From assembly GCA_035048495.1 (NCBI GenBank), contig CM068540.1, forward strand, positions 976,829-1,040,828: a DNA stretch of 64,000 bases, written 5' to 3'. This document shows, piece by piece, positions 11,335 through 22,769 of the stretch. Made by a program: the position numbers and the translations under genes. Below the pieces are notes generated by a model that saw nothing but the letters and a program-made list of their open reading frames with translations, was not told the DNA's origin and did no database searches. Positions within the stretch are counted from its first letter, which is position 1, and each line of letters opens with the position of its first letter. Source of the DNA: Euptelea pleiosperma (lineage: Eukaryota; Streptophyta; Magnoliopsida; Ranunculales; Eupteleaceae).

Positions 11335-12345
11335 TGATAGACCACAATATGAGCCACATGGCACTCTTAGAGGACATTGATCGTATGGATGTTTGTTTCA
11401 TCCCTAGGTAGACTTACATACCCAAAAAAATTGTTTGATTAGTGATTTCTAACATTTGCATCTTAGTAATCCAATTAATTCTCAAAATCCACAATTAAAA
11501 ATAACTCATGAATATGACTATAACCCAAAGGATAAAAACTATTAATCAGGTTGAATTCTGGTACGTCGATCCAATTAGGGATGGGCCAAAGATCCACTCC
11601 ACATAGTCAATGATCTCCGAGTGTGCCACGTGTCTCATATTCAGATTCCTCGTCGTTGTTGATGAGGGACGTCACCGTAAAAGTTCTATTCCTTTGCCTA
11701 TCTGTCCTCAATGTACAAAAGCTCATTAATGAGCTCTTTTCTTAAACTTCAATATCATCCCTAGATGATCACTCCTAATTACTTTCCATGCCATCATCTT
11801 AAACCTCTGGATCTTTCTACCCAAAATAATACTCATAATCTACAATTAAAAATCAACCCATGAAAATGACTCCAATTGAATGCTTAGAAATCACTAATTA
11901 GACTGGTTTTTTACATGTGGGTCCACCAAGGGATGGGCCAAAGATCCACACAGTCAGTGATCTCTTAGTGTGCCACGTGTCTCATATTCGGATTCTTCGG
12001 ATTCTTCGTCATTGTTGACGAGGGAAGTCACCATAAAAGTTCTACTCTCTTGCCTACATGTACTCACCATACAAAAGCTCATTAAAGATCTCTTTCCTTA
12101 AACTTTAATACTATCTCTAGATGAACTTTTAATTACTTCTCATGCCATCATCTCAAACCTTTGGATCTTTCTACCCAGAATAATGCTCATAATCTATAGT
12201 TAAAAATCAACCCATGAAAATGACTCTAATTGAATGCTTAGAAATCACTAATAAGACTGGTTTTTTATGTGGGTCCACCAAGGGATGGGCCAAACATCCA
12301 TACGGGTTAGTGATCTCTAAGAGTGTACCACGTGTAAGTCCCATA
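11335..12345. repeat. Family A foldback followed by a two-unit tandem array of its right half
   Basis: A full foldback (about 11341-11647) begins CACAATATGAGCCACATGGC and ends GTGCCACGTGTCTCATATT. It is followed by two copies of a roughly 357-bp unit (landmark ACAAAAGCTCATTAA at about 11716 and 12073). Each unit contains only the right-hand arm plus GTTGATGAGGGACGTCACC-type sequence. Confidence 0.65.
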
Positions 12346-13221
12346 GTTATAATAAAGAGGAAAACATAGCTAATGAGTTTGAAAACTCAGTTATCAATTT
12401 GTTTTTATGATTTACACGCCACAAATGTAACGAGAGGAACCGTATAAAATAAAGGAAGAAAAGATGATAGAAAAAGAAAGAGGAATACAAGGATCTTATG
12501 TAGTTTGTCACCAGATTCCAATGACTACATCTATGGGCACCAAATGCCAAATCACAAAAACCTTTGATAATGTAAAAATTTTCCTTCCTTCTTATACAAG
12601 CTAGGGAGTCTATGTTTAAAGATAATAAAAACATAAAATCCTATTAATTATATAACTATAAAAATATTAAGTTCCTTCAATCAGAGATTGTCCCAAAATA
12701 GAGATAAGGACTAAAATGTTTGTCAAATCTAAAGTGTTGTGGATAAAAACTAAAGTAATATTACACGATTATATTGTACATATATATCTCGATCTCTTTT
12801 TGTCACCTGCTTATCCCGCATCATGTATATTCATGCCATGGAATTATAAATACAAAAATAATTTATATAATCAGAAATAGAAATAAAAAATAATATTTAT
12901 TTTTCATGCAACTAAAAAAATAGAATTAACCAGTGCTAAGGAAAAGAAATAAAAAATAAAAATATTAATAACTATTTAAAAATATAAAGTTTATGTACAA
13001 AAACATAAAAATAAAAATGTAACTATTTAATGAATTTATTTATTAGTTAGAGTGATTTTGAAAAAAAACTTATGGAAATGAGAGATGTTTTGAAATTTTT
13101 TTTTATTAAGATGGAATTATAAATACAAAAATAATGGATATAATACTATATTAGAAATAAGATATAATCAGAAATGGAAATAAAAATAATATTTATTTTT
13201 CCATGCAATTAAAAATACAGA

Positions 13222-13252
<31 letters not shown>

Positions 13253-14774
13253 TTCATCGAATATGAGAAAAAAAGGTAAAAAAAATAGGGAACATTATTG
13301 TAATAAGAAAAACACATGCAATGTGAACATACTTGTAAAGCAGAAGTGAATAGATCTTGCTACGGGATTTGTAGAAAATAGAATTTTATTGAATAAAGTT
13401 TTAACGATTCGAAAAATAAAAATAATTATATGGCTAAATAAATGAATCAATACAATATTATTTTTATTCTAATTGTTAAATTCAACTTCTATTGAGAATA
13501 ACTAGTGTTATTGGCCCGGGCTAGTACGGGCGAAGAAAAATAAAAAATATTAATAATAATTTTTAAAATGTAAAGCATATGTAAAAATATAAAAATAAAA
13601 TATAACTATTCAATGAATTCATTTATTAGTTAGAGTGATTTTAAAAAAAAAGTTATAGAAATGAAGGATGTTTTAAATTTTTTTTTATTAAGATGGAATT
13701 ATAAATACAAAAATAATAGATATAATGAAATAATAGTTCGTTCTCTTTTACTCAGAATACTTAGAAGGGGATATTGATTAGGTATTAAAAATAACTTTAA
13801 CCTAAACAATTTTATTAGTTTTGTAGTATAATGAACTCGCATGTCATAATGAAACAGTTGATTGATAAAAGAAAAATTATATCAATCGACTCGAATCAAA
13901 TATATCTCCGTGATATATTCTTTTTTTGTCGTTTGGGTTAATCAAAACTATTATCAAAACTATTAATTATTAAAAAATTGATTATTATGTTTTTCAAAGA
14001 AACATACTGCAAAATCTTTAAAAAACCACTATTTTTATTTCAAACAAATATTTTAAAACTGAAAAATATTTTAACAAATGATTAGTCTATTTTTTCGAAG
14101 AAAATCATTTAAAAAACATACTATTATATCTTTTTAAATATTTTGTTAAATAATTAAGAAAGAATAATCATTTTTCTTCTTGTTTTGAAGAAATAAAAAC
14201 AAAAAAACCAACGGTTTGCTTCAAAAAATAATAAAATGAACAAGAAATTTAAAATAAGAAAAACAAAAATAAATAATTAATCTTATTATTGCGCCATAGT
14301 ACACGACACCACTACTTAATTTATCTCCTTTTTTGAACAGTTGAATGAAAAAGAAATAAGAGTTTGCTCAAAAAGAGAAAGAAAAAGAGGAAAAAACAAA
14401 AATATGAAGAACTCACCTGGTTTTTGGGCCGTTGATCTTGCTGCTCACCACGGCTTGACCACTTTTGAGTTGGATTTTTGTCTTACCTTTATTATTTCTT
14501 ATCCTGATTCTCAGTCAGTTCTCTACGGCTTTACAAATTTTAAGGTTGTTTTGTTTTTTAACTTTTTTTCCTAAACGTATAAGATGGGTATTGGACCGTT
14601 AAACCCGGGATGGGTTAGCGGTTGAACCGGGCGGGTCTAGTGGGTTGCATCATAATGAACTGTTTTTTAATAAATTACTAGGTCGGGGTTGACCCAACCC
14701 AATTCTATGATTGGTTCACCGGGTCACCGGTTTAACCGGCCAGGCCTGGCTGGGTTTAACGACACTAATACCAA
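12346..14774. other. AT-rich intergenic DNA with a repeated Helitron-like segment
   Basis: Very AT-rich, with a (TA)n run at about 13220-13248. A roughly 200-bp segment (AAAATATTAATAA, then ATAACTATTTAATG, then TTAGAGTGATTTTG) occurs at about 12940-13120 and 13500-13730, and again at 23900-24065. At 13502-13531 CTAG is followed by the hairpin GCCCGGGCTAGTACGGGC, read on the minus strand as hairpin then CTAG/T, like a Helitron 3' end. Open frames here are short and resemble nothing known. Confidence 0.35.
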
Positions 14775-15290
14775 GAATATGAGCCACGTGGCATACTATT
14801 TGAGCGTGTTGACCGTATGGATGTTTGGCCAGTGCCTCGAAGGACCTACAAACCAAATATCATCTTGATTACTGATTTCTATGCGTTGGATTGAGGTTAT
14901 TTTCATGGGTCGATTTTAACCATAGGAATTTAAGCATTACTGAGCGTTATTTGGGTGCAAAGATCCAAAGGTTGTAAATCACTAATCATGCTAATTTTTG
15001 GTTTGCAGGTCCACTGAGGGACTGCCAACATCCATACAGTCAGCGCCCTCTAATAGTGTGCCATGTGGCTTGTATTGTGGGTTATGACCGCAGCTTTACT
15101 CATTTTTGGAGTAAACTTTAATGAAATGGCGTTATCATCGAATGAAAACGTGCAATATGATCCACGTGGCACACTATTTGAGGACTCTGACCGTATGGAT
15201 GTTTGGCCAATCCCTAGGTGGACCTACAAACCAAAAATCAGTCTGAGTAATGATTTCTAGGCATTGGATTGGAGTTATGAATGAGAAAAA
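14775..15290. mobile_element. Family A foldback plus adjoining half element
   Basis: A full foldback (GAGCCACGTGGCATAC at about 14781 to GTGCCATGTGGC near 15058) is joined through TTTACTCATTTTTGGAGTAAA to a left half (ATATGATCCACGTGGCACAC at about 15155 onward). The same two-module arrangement is found at 22770-23690, so the pair was copied as a unit. Confidence 0.65.
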
Positions 15291-15834
15291 ACAGTAATGG
15301 TTTGCTGAAGAGTAAGTCAGTAGACCATCTCTTTTAAAAAAAAATAATTACCTATAAAATGATTCACTTTGGTGTATCTTTTATTATTGATCACTTAATT
15401 AAAAAATTTTCAAAAAAATAACATATTGATATTGATTTATGATCATTATTAATGGTTTATTAGAATATAATATGTACATAAAATTATAAGAAAATGACTT
15501 TTTTGCATTAATTCATGCCAAACTAACTTTTTTTACTGTTTGACTTATGAGTCGATGTTTCACCAAACAAACTTTTGCTTCCAAATGACAACTTTTAAAT
15601 TCAGCAACTTAATTTAGAAGTTACTTTTTGTTTCCACTGCTTTGCCAAACGGGCCCTTAAAACCCTAGAGAAAAGGGTCGTGTGAAACATGGTATACCCT
15701 GGTTACTAAATTGGGACCCTAGCAATCAAACTCAATGGTGCACCATTTGGGAATATTCAGCCTAGCCCAGGACTTCCACAAGGAGACTTGCTCTCACCTT
15801 TCCTTTTTACTCTCTGTATGAATATATTTTCTTA

Positions 15835-18458
15835 GAGTAAAACTTGCCTGACCACCTGTGGTGTGGTATCTGCCAAACCATAGGCAAGGTGCTTGCTGCG
15901 TGGCTTACGTACGGTAGCAAGTCGCATCCGCACGAGCCATAAACTCATCCTCTCCTCCTCTGGTAAACCTGCATCCGCACGAGCCATAAATTCATCCTCT
16001 CCTCCTCCGGTAAACCTGCCTTAGGTTTGGTGAGAGCAAAAGAGTAATTTACTTTTTTCTCCTAAAAAAAAAAAAAGGAAAAGTTACTCAGTTAACTTTT
16101 ACAACCTCTGGATCTTTGCACCCAAATAATGCTCAAAATTCATGCGGTAAAAATCAACCCATGAAAATAACTTCAATCCAACGCTTAGAAATCACTGATC
16201 AAGTTTATTTCTAGTTTGTAGGTCCACCTAGTGATTGGCCAAACATCCATACGGTCAGCGTCCACCAAGAGTGTGCCACGTGGCTCATCTTGTGTGTTGT
16301 AACCGAAGTTTTACTCAACCTAGGGATTGGCCAAACCAAGGTTTAAAGGAGACTGTTTTAACGGTATAATAGACTGGGGGCGTTACTGTTAAAATGGATT
16401 GTAGCGTATGGGCAAAAATGAAAAAATAAATAAATTTTAACGAATTCAACAGAAAAAAAAATGGAAAAATGGTGCTGATTTTTAAAATTAGAAATTTTGA
16501 AAAACGAAAAAAAATGGAATTTAACGGAAATAATGGCCTTTTTTCACAAAACTTTTTAACAGCCGTTAAAACGAAGAAGAAAAAAAGGCCGTTAATTTCT
16601 AAGCGTCAAAACCGGTTTTAACAGTTTTTAATGTACCAGTTAGCAATTCGGTAAAGATTCGAAACGAGAAAAGTTCGAGTTTAATTCGATTTCGGGATAA
16701 AAACATCTGGTCAAAAATTTGGTCATTGTTGAAATTTATATTCATTTAGCCTTAAAAAGCCTGAATTTCATCAATTTTTCATTTTATGCGGCCATTTAAC
16801 ATGTTTTTATTTAAAAAACACGCAATCCATGTATTAAACATGAATAATACATGTTTACTCGTATAATCTTAAAATTTGTGATTTTTTCTGATTTTTTATT
16901 TTATACGGTAATATTAAATGTTCCTTCAAAAAAAAAATCGTATATTAAATGTGTATAATACGCGAATTTACTATCTAGGGTCAAAGTCATGGTTTTAAAA
17001 ACAACCGTTTAAAGGGTAACGCCCCAAGCCTGTTACCGTAAAATCGTTAAAATTCGTTTTGACGCTTTGAATTTAATGGCCGTTTATTTTTCTTCATTTT
17101 AACCGCCGTTAAAATCGTTTTAACAGCCGTTAAATTCTGGAAATTTTTGTGGAAAAAAAATGGCCGTTAAAATCCGTTTTTTCATTTTTTGAAAATTTCA
17201 ATTTCAAATTTCAAATTTCAAAATTTGACTTTCAGCGCCATTTTTTCCGTTCTGTTAAAATCCGTTAAATTCCATTTTTCCCTTTTTTTTTCTTTTGTTG
17301 GCCCTGGCTGTAACAATCCGTTTTAATGGTAATGCCCCCCAGTGCGTTATACCGTTAAAATGGCCTCCTTTAAACCTTGGTTTTACCCAAAGTTTAAAGG
17401 AGGCCATTTTAACGGTTAAAAGGACTGGGGGCGTCACCGTTTAAACGGCCGTTAAAATGGATTGAAACGGCCAGGGGCAAAAAAGGGAATTAAACAGATT
17501 TTAACGGATTTTAACAGAAAAAAATGGAAAATATAGTGCTGAAATTCAAATTTTGAATTTTGAAATTTAAAATTAAAAAAAAAACACAGAATTTAACGGA
17601 CATTTTTTCACAACAAATTTCAGAATTTAACGGCTGTTTAAACGATTTTAACGGCCGTTAAATTCAAATACATTAAAACGTGTTTCAACAGTTTTAACGG
17701 AAACGGGCTTGGAGCGTGTCCGTTTAAACGGCCGTTTTTAAAACCATGGATCATACCAAGGTTTAAAGGAGGCTGTTTTAACGATTAAACAGACTGGGGG
17801 CGTTACCATTTAAACGGCCAGGGGCAAAAATGAAAAAAAAAATGTGAAAAAACAGAATTTAGCGGAATTAAATGGGTTTTAACGGTTATAACGATTTTAA
17901 CGGAAAAAACAGAAAAAATGGCGCTGAAATTCAAATTTTAAAATTTGAAAATTAAAAAAAAAATAAGAATTTAACGGATTTTAACTGAAATTAAACGGAT
18001 TTAACGGCCTTTTTTTCACAAAATTTTTCAGAATTATACGGCTGTTTAAACGATTTTAACGGCCATTCAAACAAAAAAAACGGCAGTTTTTTTCAAAACC
18101 AATAAAACGTGTTTAAACGTTTTTATCGGAAACAGGCTTGGGGCGTTACCATTTAAACGGCCGTTAAAATCGTTTCCGTTAAATCGTTTAAATGGCTGTT
18201 TTTAAAACCATGGGTCAAACATCTAAAATCAGTGTCATATAAGAAATTGCCACGTGTCTTCTTCACGTTGCCTTACTTTTTTTTACTTTTATTTTTTCTC
18301 ACTTTTTTCATTTTATCTCTCCAACCCTGAGTAGGTTAACCAGAGGAGGAGAGGATGAGTTTGTAGCTCGTGCCGATGTGACTTGCTACCGTACAAATTC
18401 CGCTTGTGTGTGGTCTGGTAGGATACCACACCACAGGTGGTTAGGCAAGTTTTACTTC
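15835..18458. mobile_element. Family A element inserted in the LINE (9-bp duplication)
   Basis: Ends GAGTAAAACTTGCCTGACCA and TTAGGCAAGTTTTACTTC are terminal inverted repeats. The 9-bp duplication ATTTTCTTA flanks it at 15826-15834 and 18459-18467. Without it the LINE frame reads on through the junction (MNIFS then YILRK). The inner family A arms (GATTGGCCAAACATCC and GTGCCACGTGGCTC) are displaced by a cluster of family B copies. Nine-base duplications and long inverted repeats fit a Mutator-like non-autonomous element. Confidence 0.85.
16337..18212. mobile_element. Cluster of about four family B copies inside the family A element
   Basis: The cluster begins CAAGGTTTAAAGGAG and ends TTTTTAAAACCATG. 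The outer 8-mers GGCCAAAC (16329-16336) and GGTCAAAC (18213-18220) look like one 8-bp target duplication with one change. Inner copies run about 16985-17388, 17390-17747 and 17757-18212 and share CCGTTAAAATCGTTT-type blocks. A stretch at about 16640-16985 (GTTAGCAATTCGG) is a different repeat that recurs inverted near 22631-22680. Confidence 0.7.
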
Positions 18459-21041
18459 ATTTTCTTATATACTAAGGAAATAAGAAAATACCAATCATCT
18501 CCGTGGCGTCAGAATTGGTGGAGACTGCCCTCCATTGTCTCATCTCTTCTTTGCCGATGATTTATATTCTCTCGAGCAAATCTCATTGAAGCCCGTCAAA
18601 TCAAAGATTCCTTACTGGAATTCTGCAATATCTCAGGACAGCAAGTGAATTTCGACAAATCAGGGATGCTCTTTAGTCCCAATCTCCATCGTCGACAAAA
18701 GAAAGCTATGTTGCACATTCGCCAAATCAAGAACATGCATATCTCGGAGTCGTATTTAGGTACCCCTCCCTTTGTTGGACGTTCCAAAACTGAAGCTCTT
18801 CAAAAAGTGTATCGATCGATTGAAATCTCTCACTTTAGGCTGGAAATCTAAAAGTTTATCTCAGGCTGGGAGGACAACTCTCATCAAATCCGTTGGCCAG
18901 GCCATTTCTTCCTACCTCATGCAATCATTCTTATTCCCGAAAACGACATGCACCCAATTGGATTCTCTGATTAATCGTTTTTGGTGGGGGGCAAAAGAAC
19001 TCCAGAAAGTTCTAAGGCTTACGAATTGGCATTCCTTGTGCAAGGCAAAATCCCACGGAGGTGTGGGGTTTCGGAATTTTCACAACATGAATTTAGCTCT
19101 TCTTTTCCAAATCATTTGGCGAGTGATTCAGAACCCAACTTCATTGATGGCCAGACACCTCCTCAGAAAATATTGCCCAAACCAATCGATCCTCTCAGCC
19201 AAAAGAAACTTTACTGCCTCTTGGTGCTGGAATAGCATGGTGATAGCAAAGGAGAAATGCAAAAAGTTCTGTCTTTGGATAGTAGGGACAGGCAACCAGA
19301 TTAACATTTGGAACGATTTGTGGATACCAGGCGTCGAGGATCATTTGCTCCCACCTATCAGACCACCGGACTGCCCTCACAATCTAGTGGTGGAGCTTAT
19401 CCTCCCAAATCAAACCTGGAATAAGCCTCTCATTCAATCATTATTCCATCCAGCGGTGGCGCTCGCCATCCTTGATATCCCTCTTAGTTCAACGGCTTTC
19501 CCTAATCGCTGTTTTTGGAGTCCTCACAAGAAGGGTATTTCTCCTGTAAGTCAGCATATCATGCTCTCACAGTCTCACTCCAATTGCTCAACATACTGAG
19601 CGACAAATTCCACATCCAGAAATTTGGCATAAAATTTGGTCTCTTCACATCCCTTACCGAGCTAGATTTTTTATCTGGAGACTTCTAAACAATCTTCTTC
19701 CTACTCGAGCAAATATTCATCAGAGGCTCAACCATGTTGATCCTTTGTGTCCCCGTTGTAAAGAGCATCCTGAGTCCAGCATACATGCCTTATTTCAATG
19801 TCCAACAACGGCTAGAATCTGGTTTGCCTCTCCCCTTACACTTAGATGGGTACAACAATCTGAAGAAGTTATTCAAGCTTGGCTGATTCATATTCTAAAT
19901 ACTTCTAAACATGCCAACTCGGAGGACTGCTTTCTTCGTGAATATGTATGCATTCTTCTGTGGCGGCTTTGGTATGTCCGAAATGCTGCGATTCATAGCA
20001 CACCACACCACAATCTCTTGGATATTCTGGGTATGGTGACCTTGTATCTCCTACCTTAGGAGAACAACAAACCACAATGCAAACCACAAACCTTATGGCA
20101 ACCACCATCAACAAGATTTCTGAAAATTAACTGTGATGCATCTTGGAATCCTCAATCAGGTCTTGCCGGCTTTGGGTTCATCCTTCGTGACTCCCACTCA
20201 AATTGTTTATTGGCAGGGGGAACCAAATCCAATGCCAAATCAGCCGAAGAAGCCGAGGTATGAGCCCTAAGGTGGTGTCTATCACAGGTTTCTCTCTTTT
20301 GTGCGGCGGACATTGTGGTAGAAATGGACGCGTTTGTCGTGGTGACTAGTCTGAACGATGGCTCGGTGGCTCTCTCTCTCCGATCCATAGCCCCAGCGGC
20401 TGATATTTTGCATTACAAACTCTCTTTCTCTTCTCCTACTTTTCGGTATATCCCCAGATCGGCAAACTCTGTTGCACATACTATTGCCTCTTAAGGTATC
20501 TGGTTTTTTGTTCCCCGTCTTTGGACATCTGATCGACCTCATTGGCTTGACGTAGCCGTTAATAATGAGGGGAATCAGTAGACTTTGTAATGTTTTGTTA
20601 TGTTTCTTTTTTTTTATATATATATTTGCCTTAAAAAAAAAAAAAAATTGGGACCCTACTAAATACTTCCGTTAAAATAAAAAATCGGAAAAAATCACGA
20701 ATTTTAGGACTACGCGAATAAAACACGTATTATTCACGTTTAAGGCCCTGCTTGGTATCCAGTAAATATTTGTAGGATGCAACTTTGTAAATGTTTACAG
20801 CTTCAAACATTTTCTGTTGCTTGGTATTAACCCGTAAAATTAGTTGCAAATACTTTCCATTGCTTGGGTGGAGGGTGCAATGCAAATATTTTTCAAATAT
20901 TTGATGAATCCAAAATAGGAGATGGAGATCACCTACGAACATTGTTGATGAATTTGATGATCACAACCAATCAAACAACAGAACAAATGAATGAGAATCA
21001 TGAGATTGATTTTGGGCTGGAACCCAATGATCGGTTGGTCC

Positions 21042-21310
21042 GAGTAAAACTTTGTTGACCGCCCACAATATGAGTAGGGGGAAATACTTTAGAGGGACAC
21101 TGACCATATGAATGTTTGGCCAATCCCTAAATGGACCTACAAACTAAAAATCAGCCTGATTAGTGATTTCAAACCTTTGGATCTTCGTACCCCAAATTCC
21201 ACGGTTAAAAATCAACCAATGAAAATGACTCCAATATAACTTTTAGAAATCACTAATCATGTTATTTTTTTGGTCTAGATGTCTATCTAGGAGTATAACT
21301 TTGCTGACCC
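21042..21310. mobile_element. Family A foldback
   Basis: Begins CCGAGTAAAACTTTGTTGAC and has the arms TGGCCAATCCCTAAATGGAC and ATCAGCCTGATTAGTGATTT. The right arm is incomplete, ending at about GTATAACTTTGCTGACC. Confidence 0.55.
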
Positions 21311-21582
21311 TCCACAATAATTGCCCCCCTATAACCGCCCACAATATGAGCCACGTGGCACATTTGTGGAGGATGCTGACTGTACGGATGTTTGGCCAAT
21401 CCCTAAGTGGATCAACAAATTAAAAATCAACCTGATTAACGGATTTCATAGATTGATTTTAACCGTTGAGTTTGAGCATCTAAGTGTTGGATTGGAGTCA
21501 TTTTCATGGATTGATTTTAACCGTTGAATTTAAGCATTATTGACCATTATTTGCCATTAATTGGGTACTAGTATCCAAAGAT

Positions 21583-21945
21583 GGGTCGGGTTCGAGGGAC
21601 CCCCATTTTTTACACCCATTTTGGTGTACCCGCATAGAAGATGAATCAATGGCTGAATTTTGGTGAGGATGATCTCTATGGTGTGGAGATTATCCTCACA
21701 AAACTTCAAATCATTCTGATATTCATAGACTGGTTTGAAGCTGAAGAATTATGGACCGTTGATTCTTACCATGTAACTTGAAAACCCACATTTGATGGGG
21801 TTAGAAATTCAGAATGGGCTGATTTTTTGTTGGGGTGATCTATATGGTGAGGAGATCATCCACACCAAAAATCAGCCATTGATTCATCTTCTATGTGGGT
21901 ACGCTAAAATGGGTATCAAAAATGGGGGTTCCCCGAACCCGGCCC
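21583..21945. mobile_element. Family C element (363 bp, perfect 9-bp duplication)
   Basis: Ends GGGTCGGGTTCGAGGGACCC and GGGGTTCCCCGAACCCGGCCC are inverted (imperfect). TCCAAAGAT flanks it at 21574-21582 and 21946-21954. Inner arms GATGAATCAATGGCTGA and CAGCCATTGATTCATC are inverted. No coding capacity. A Mutator-like MITE is the best fit to the 9-bp duplication. Confidence 0.8.
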
Positions 21946-22006
21946 TCCAAAGATTTGAAATCAGGCTGATTTTTGGTTTGTAGGCCCATCTAGGGATTGA
22001 CCAAAC

Positions 22007-22301
22007 TATGGTTTAAAAAATGGCCGTTATTTTTCCAATTTTAACGAAAATAACGACCGCTATTTTCTGGATTTTCTTGTGAAAAAAACGTCCATTATTT
22101 TTTGTTAATTTTTGTTATTTTTTTATATTTAAAAATTAAAATTGAAATTTCAAATTTGAATTTCTACACTATTTTTTCTGTTATTTATGTTATTTTCTCA
22201 TTATTTTCGTTTTTACCCCTAAGCATTAAAATTCATTATAACGGAAAAATGGTAACACCCCCAGTCCGTTATACCATTATAATGGCCCCCTTTAAAACTT
22301 G
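22007..22301. mobile_element. Family B element (295 bp, perfect 8-bp duplication)
   Basis: Starts TATGGTTTAAAAAATGG and ends CCCTTTAAAACTTG. GACCAAAC flanks it at 21999-22006 and 22302-22309. The body carries AAATTTCAAATTTGAATTTC and CCGTTATACC blocks shared with the other family B copies. Eight-base duplication suggests a hAT-type MITE. Confidence 0.8.
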
Positions 22302-22769
22302 GACCAAACATCCATACGATCAGCGTCTTTTGAACGTATACCACCTGGCACATATTGTGGGCAGTCATCACGCGCGGTGAGTGAATTTTACTCTTTATCT
22401 AGGGGCCAAGTATTATATATTTTTCAAGGAAGTTCAAGCCAAAAAGTGAATGTTTGCGGCCATTTTTGGCTGCAAACATTAGCAGCTCAAATCGTAAAAA
22501 ATATAGACTCACGGAAAATATTTACCTACGTAAATAATTGTGGGGTGCAACCAAGCACCTAGAAATGCAAAAAACATGTTGCAAATGTTTGCAAACAAAT
22601 ATTTGCGGCAATACCAAGCAGGGCCTTAAACTCGAACATTTCCCGTTTCAAATCTTTCTCGTATACCGAATTGCTAACTATGGGTATACTTGAGTGAGCA
22701 ATGATTTTTGGATATTAAAATTTTGGTCACAAGTTACGACGGGTTCTGACCGAAGTCCATCACAACTCA

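Larger units (their letters stand above)
15723..20646 (+). mobile_element. 5'-truncated LINE (L1-type) with RNase H, interrupted
   Basis: A non-LTR retrotransposon cut at its 5' end inside the reverse transcriptase. Order: KLNGAPFGNIQPSPGLPQGD motif (15723-15834), the FADD catalytic box (about 18543-18560), the thumb/connection region LGWKSKSLSQAGRTTLIKS in the frame at 18772-19599, a zf-RVT zinc-finger segment (CPRCKEHPESSIHALFQCP, about 19747-19805), an RNase H domain (about 20122-20580; KINCDASWNP, FGFILRD, VVEMDA) and a poly-A tail ending at 20646. The perfect 12-bp duplication ATTGGGACCCTA lies at 15711-15722 and 20647-20658. Several frame shifts and stops show it is dead. Without the inserted DNA (15835-18458 plus one duplicated 9-mer) it is about 2.3 kb. 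Confidence 0.9.
21325..22395. mobile_element. Family A foldback with two nested insertions
   Basis: Left arm from CACAATATGAGCCACGTGGC (about 21339) to CCTGATTAACGGATTT. Right arm resumes at TTGAAATCAGGCTGATTTTT and ends GTGAATTTTACTC near 22393. The centre is interrupted at TCCAAAGAT by a family C element and the right arm at GACCAAAC by a family B element, each with a clear duplication. Confidence 0.75.
20744..22625. mobile_element. TTAA-flanked inverted-repeat element carrying other elements
   Basis: Ends GGCCCTGCTTGGTAT (20744) and ATACCAAGCAGGGCC (to 22625) are a perfect 15-bp inverted repeat, flanked by TTAA on both sides. Subterminal AAATATTTG motifs also occur at both ends. The body holds two family A foldbacks, one of which contains a family C and a family B element. 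The end sequence resembles Harbinger/Tourist elements, while TTAA duplication is the piggyBac rule; palindromic TTAA also allows a TAA/TTA reading. Confidence 0.65.

Noticed and set aside
12347..12634. 95-codon open frame on the minus strand
   Set aside because: Hydrophobic and aromatic-rich as expected from AT-rich DNA; no family match and no surrounding gene structure.
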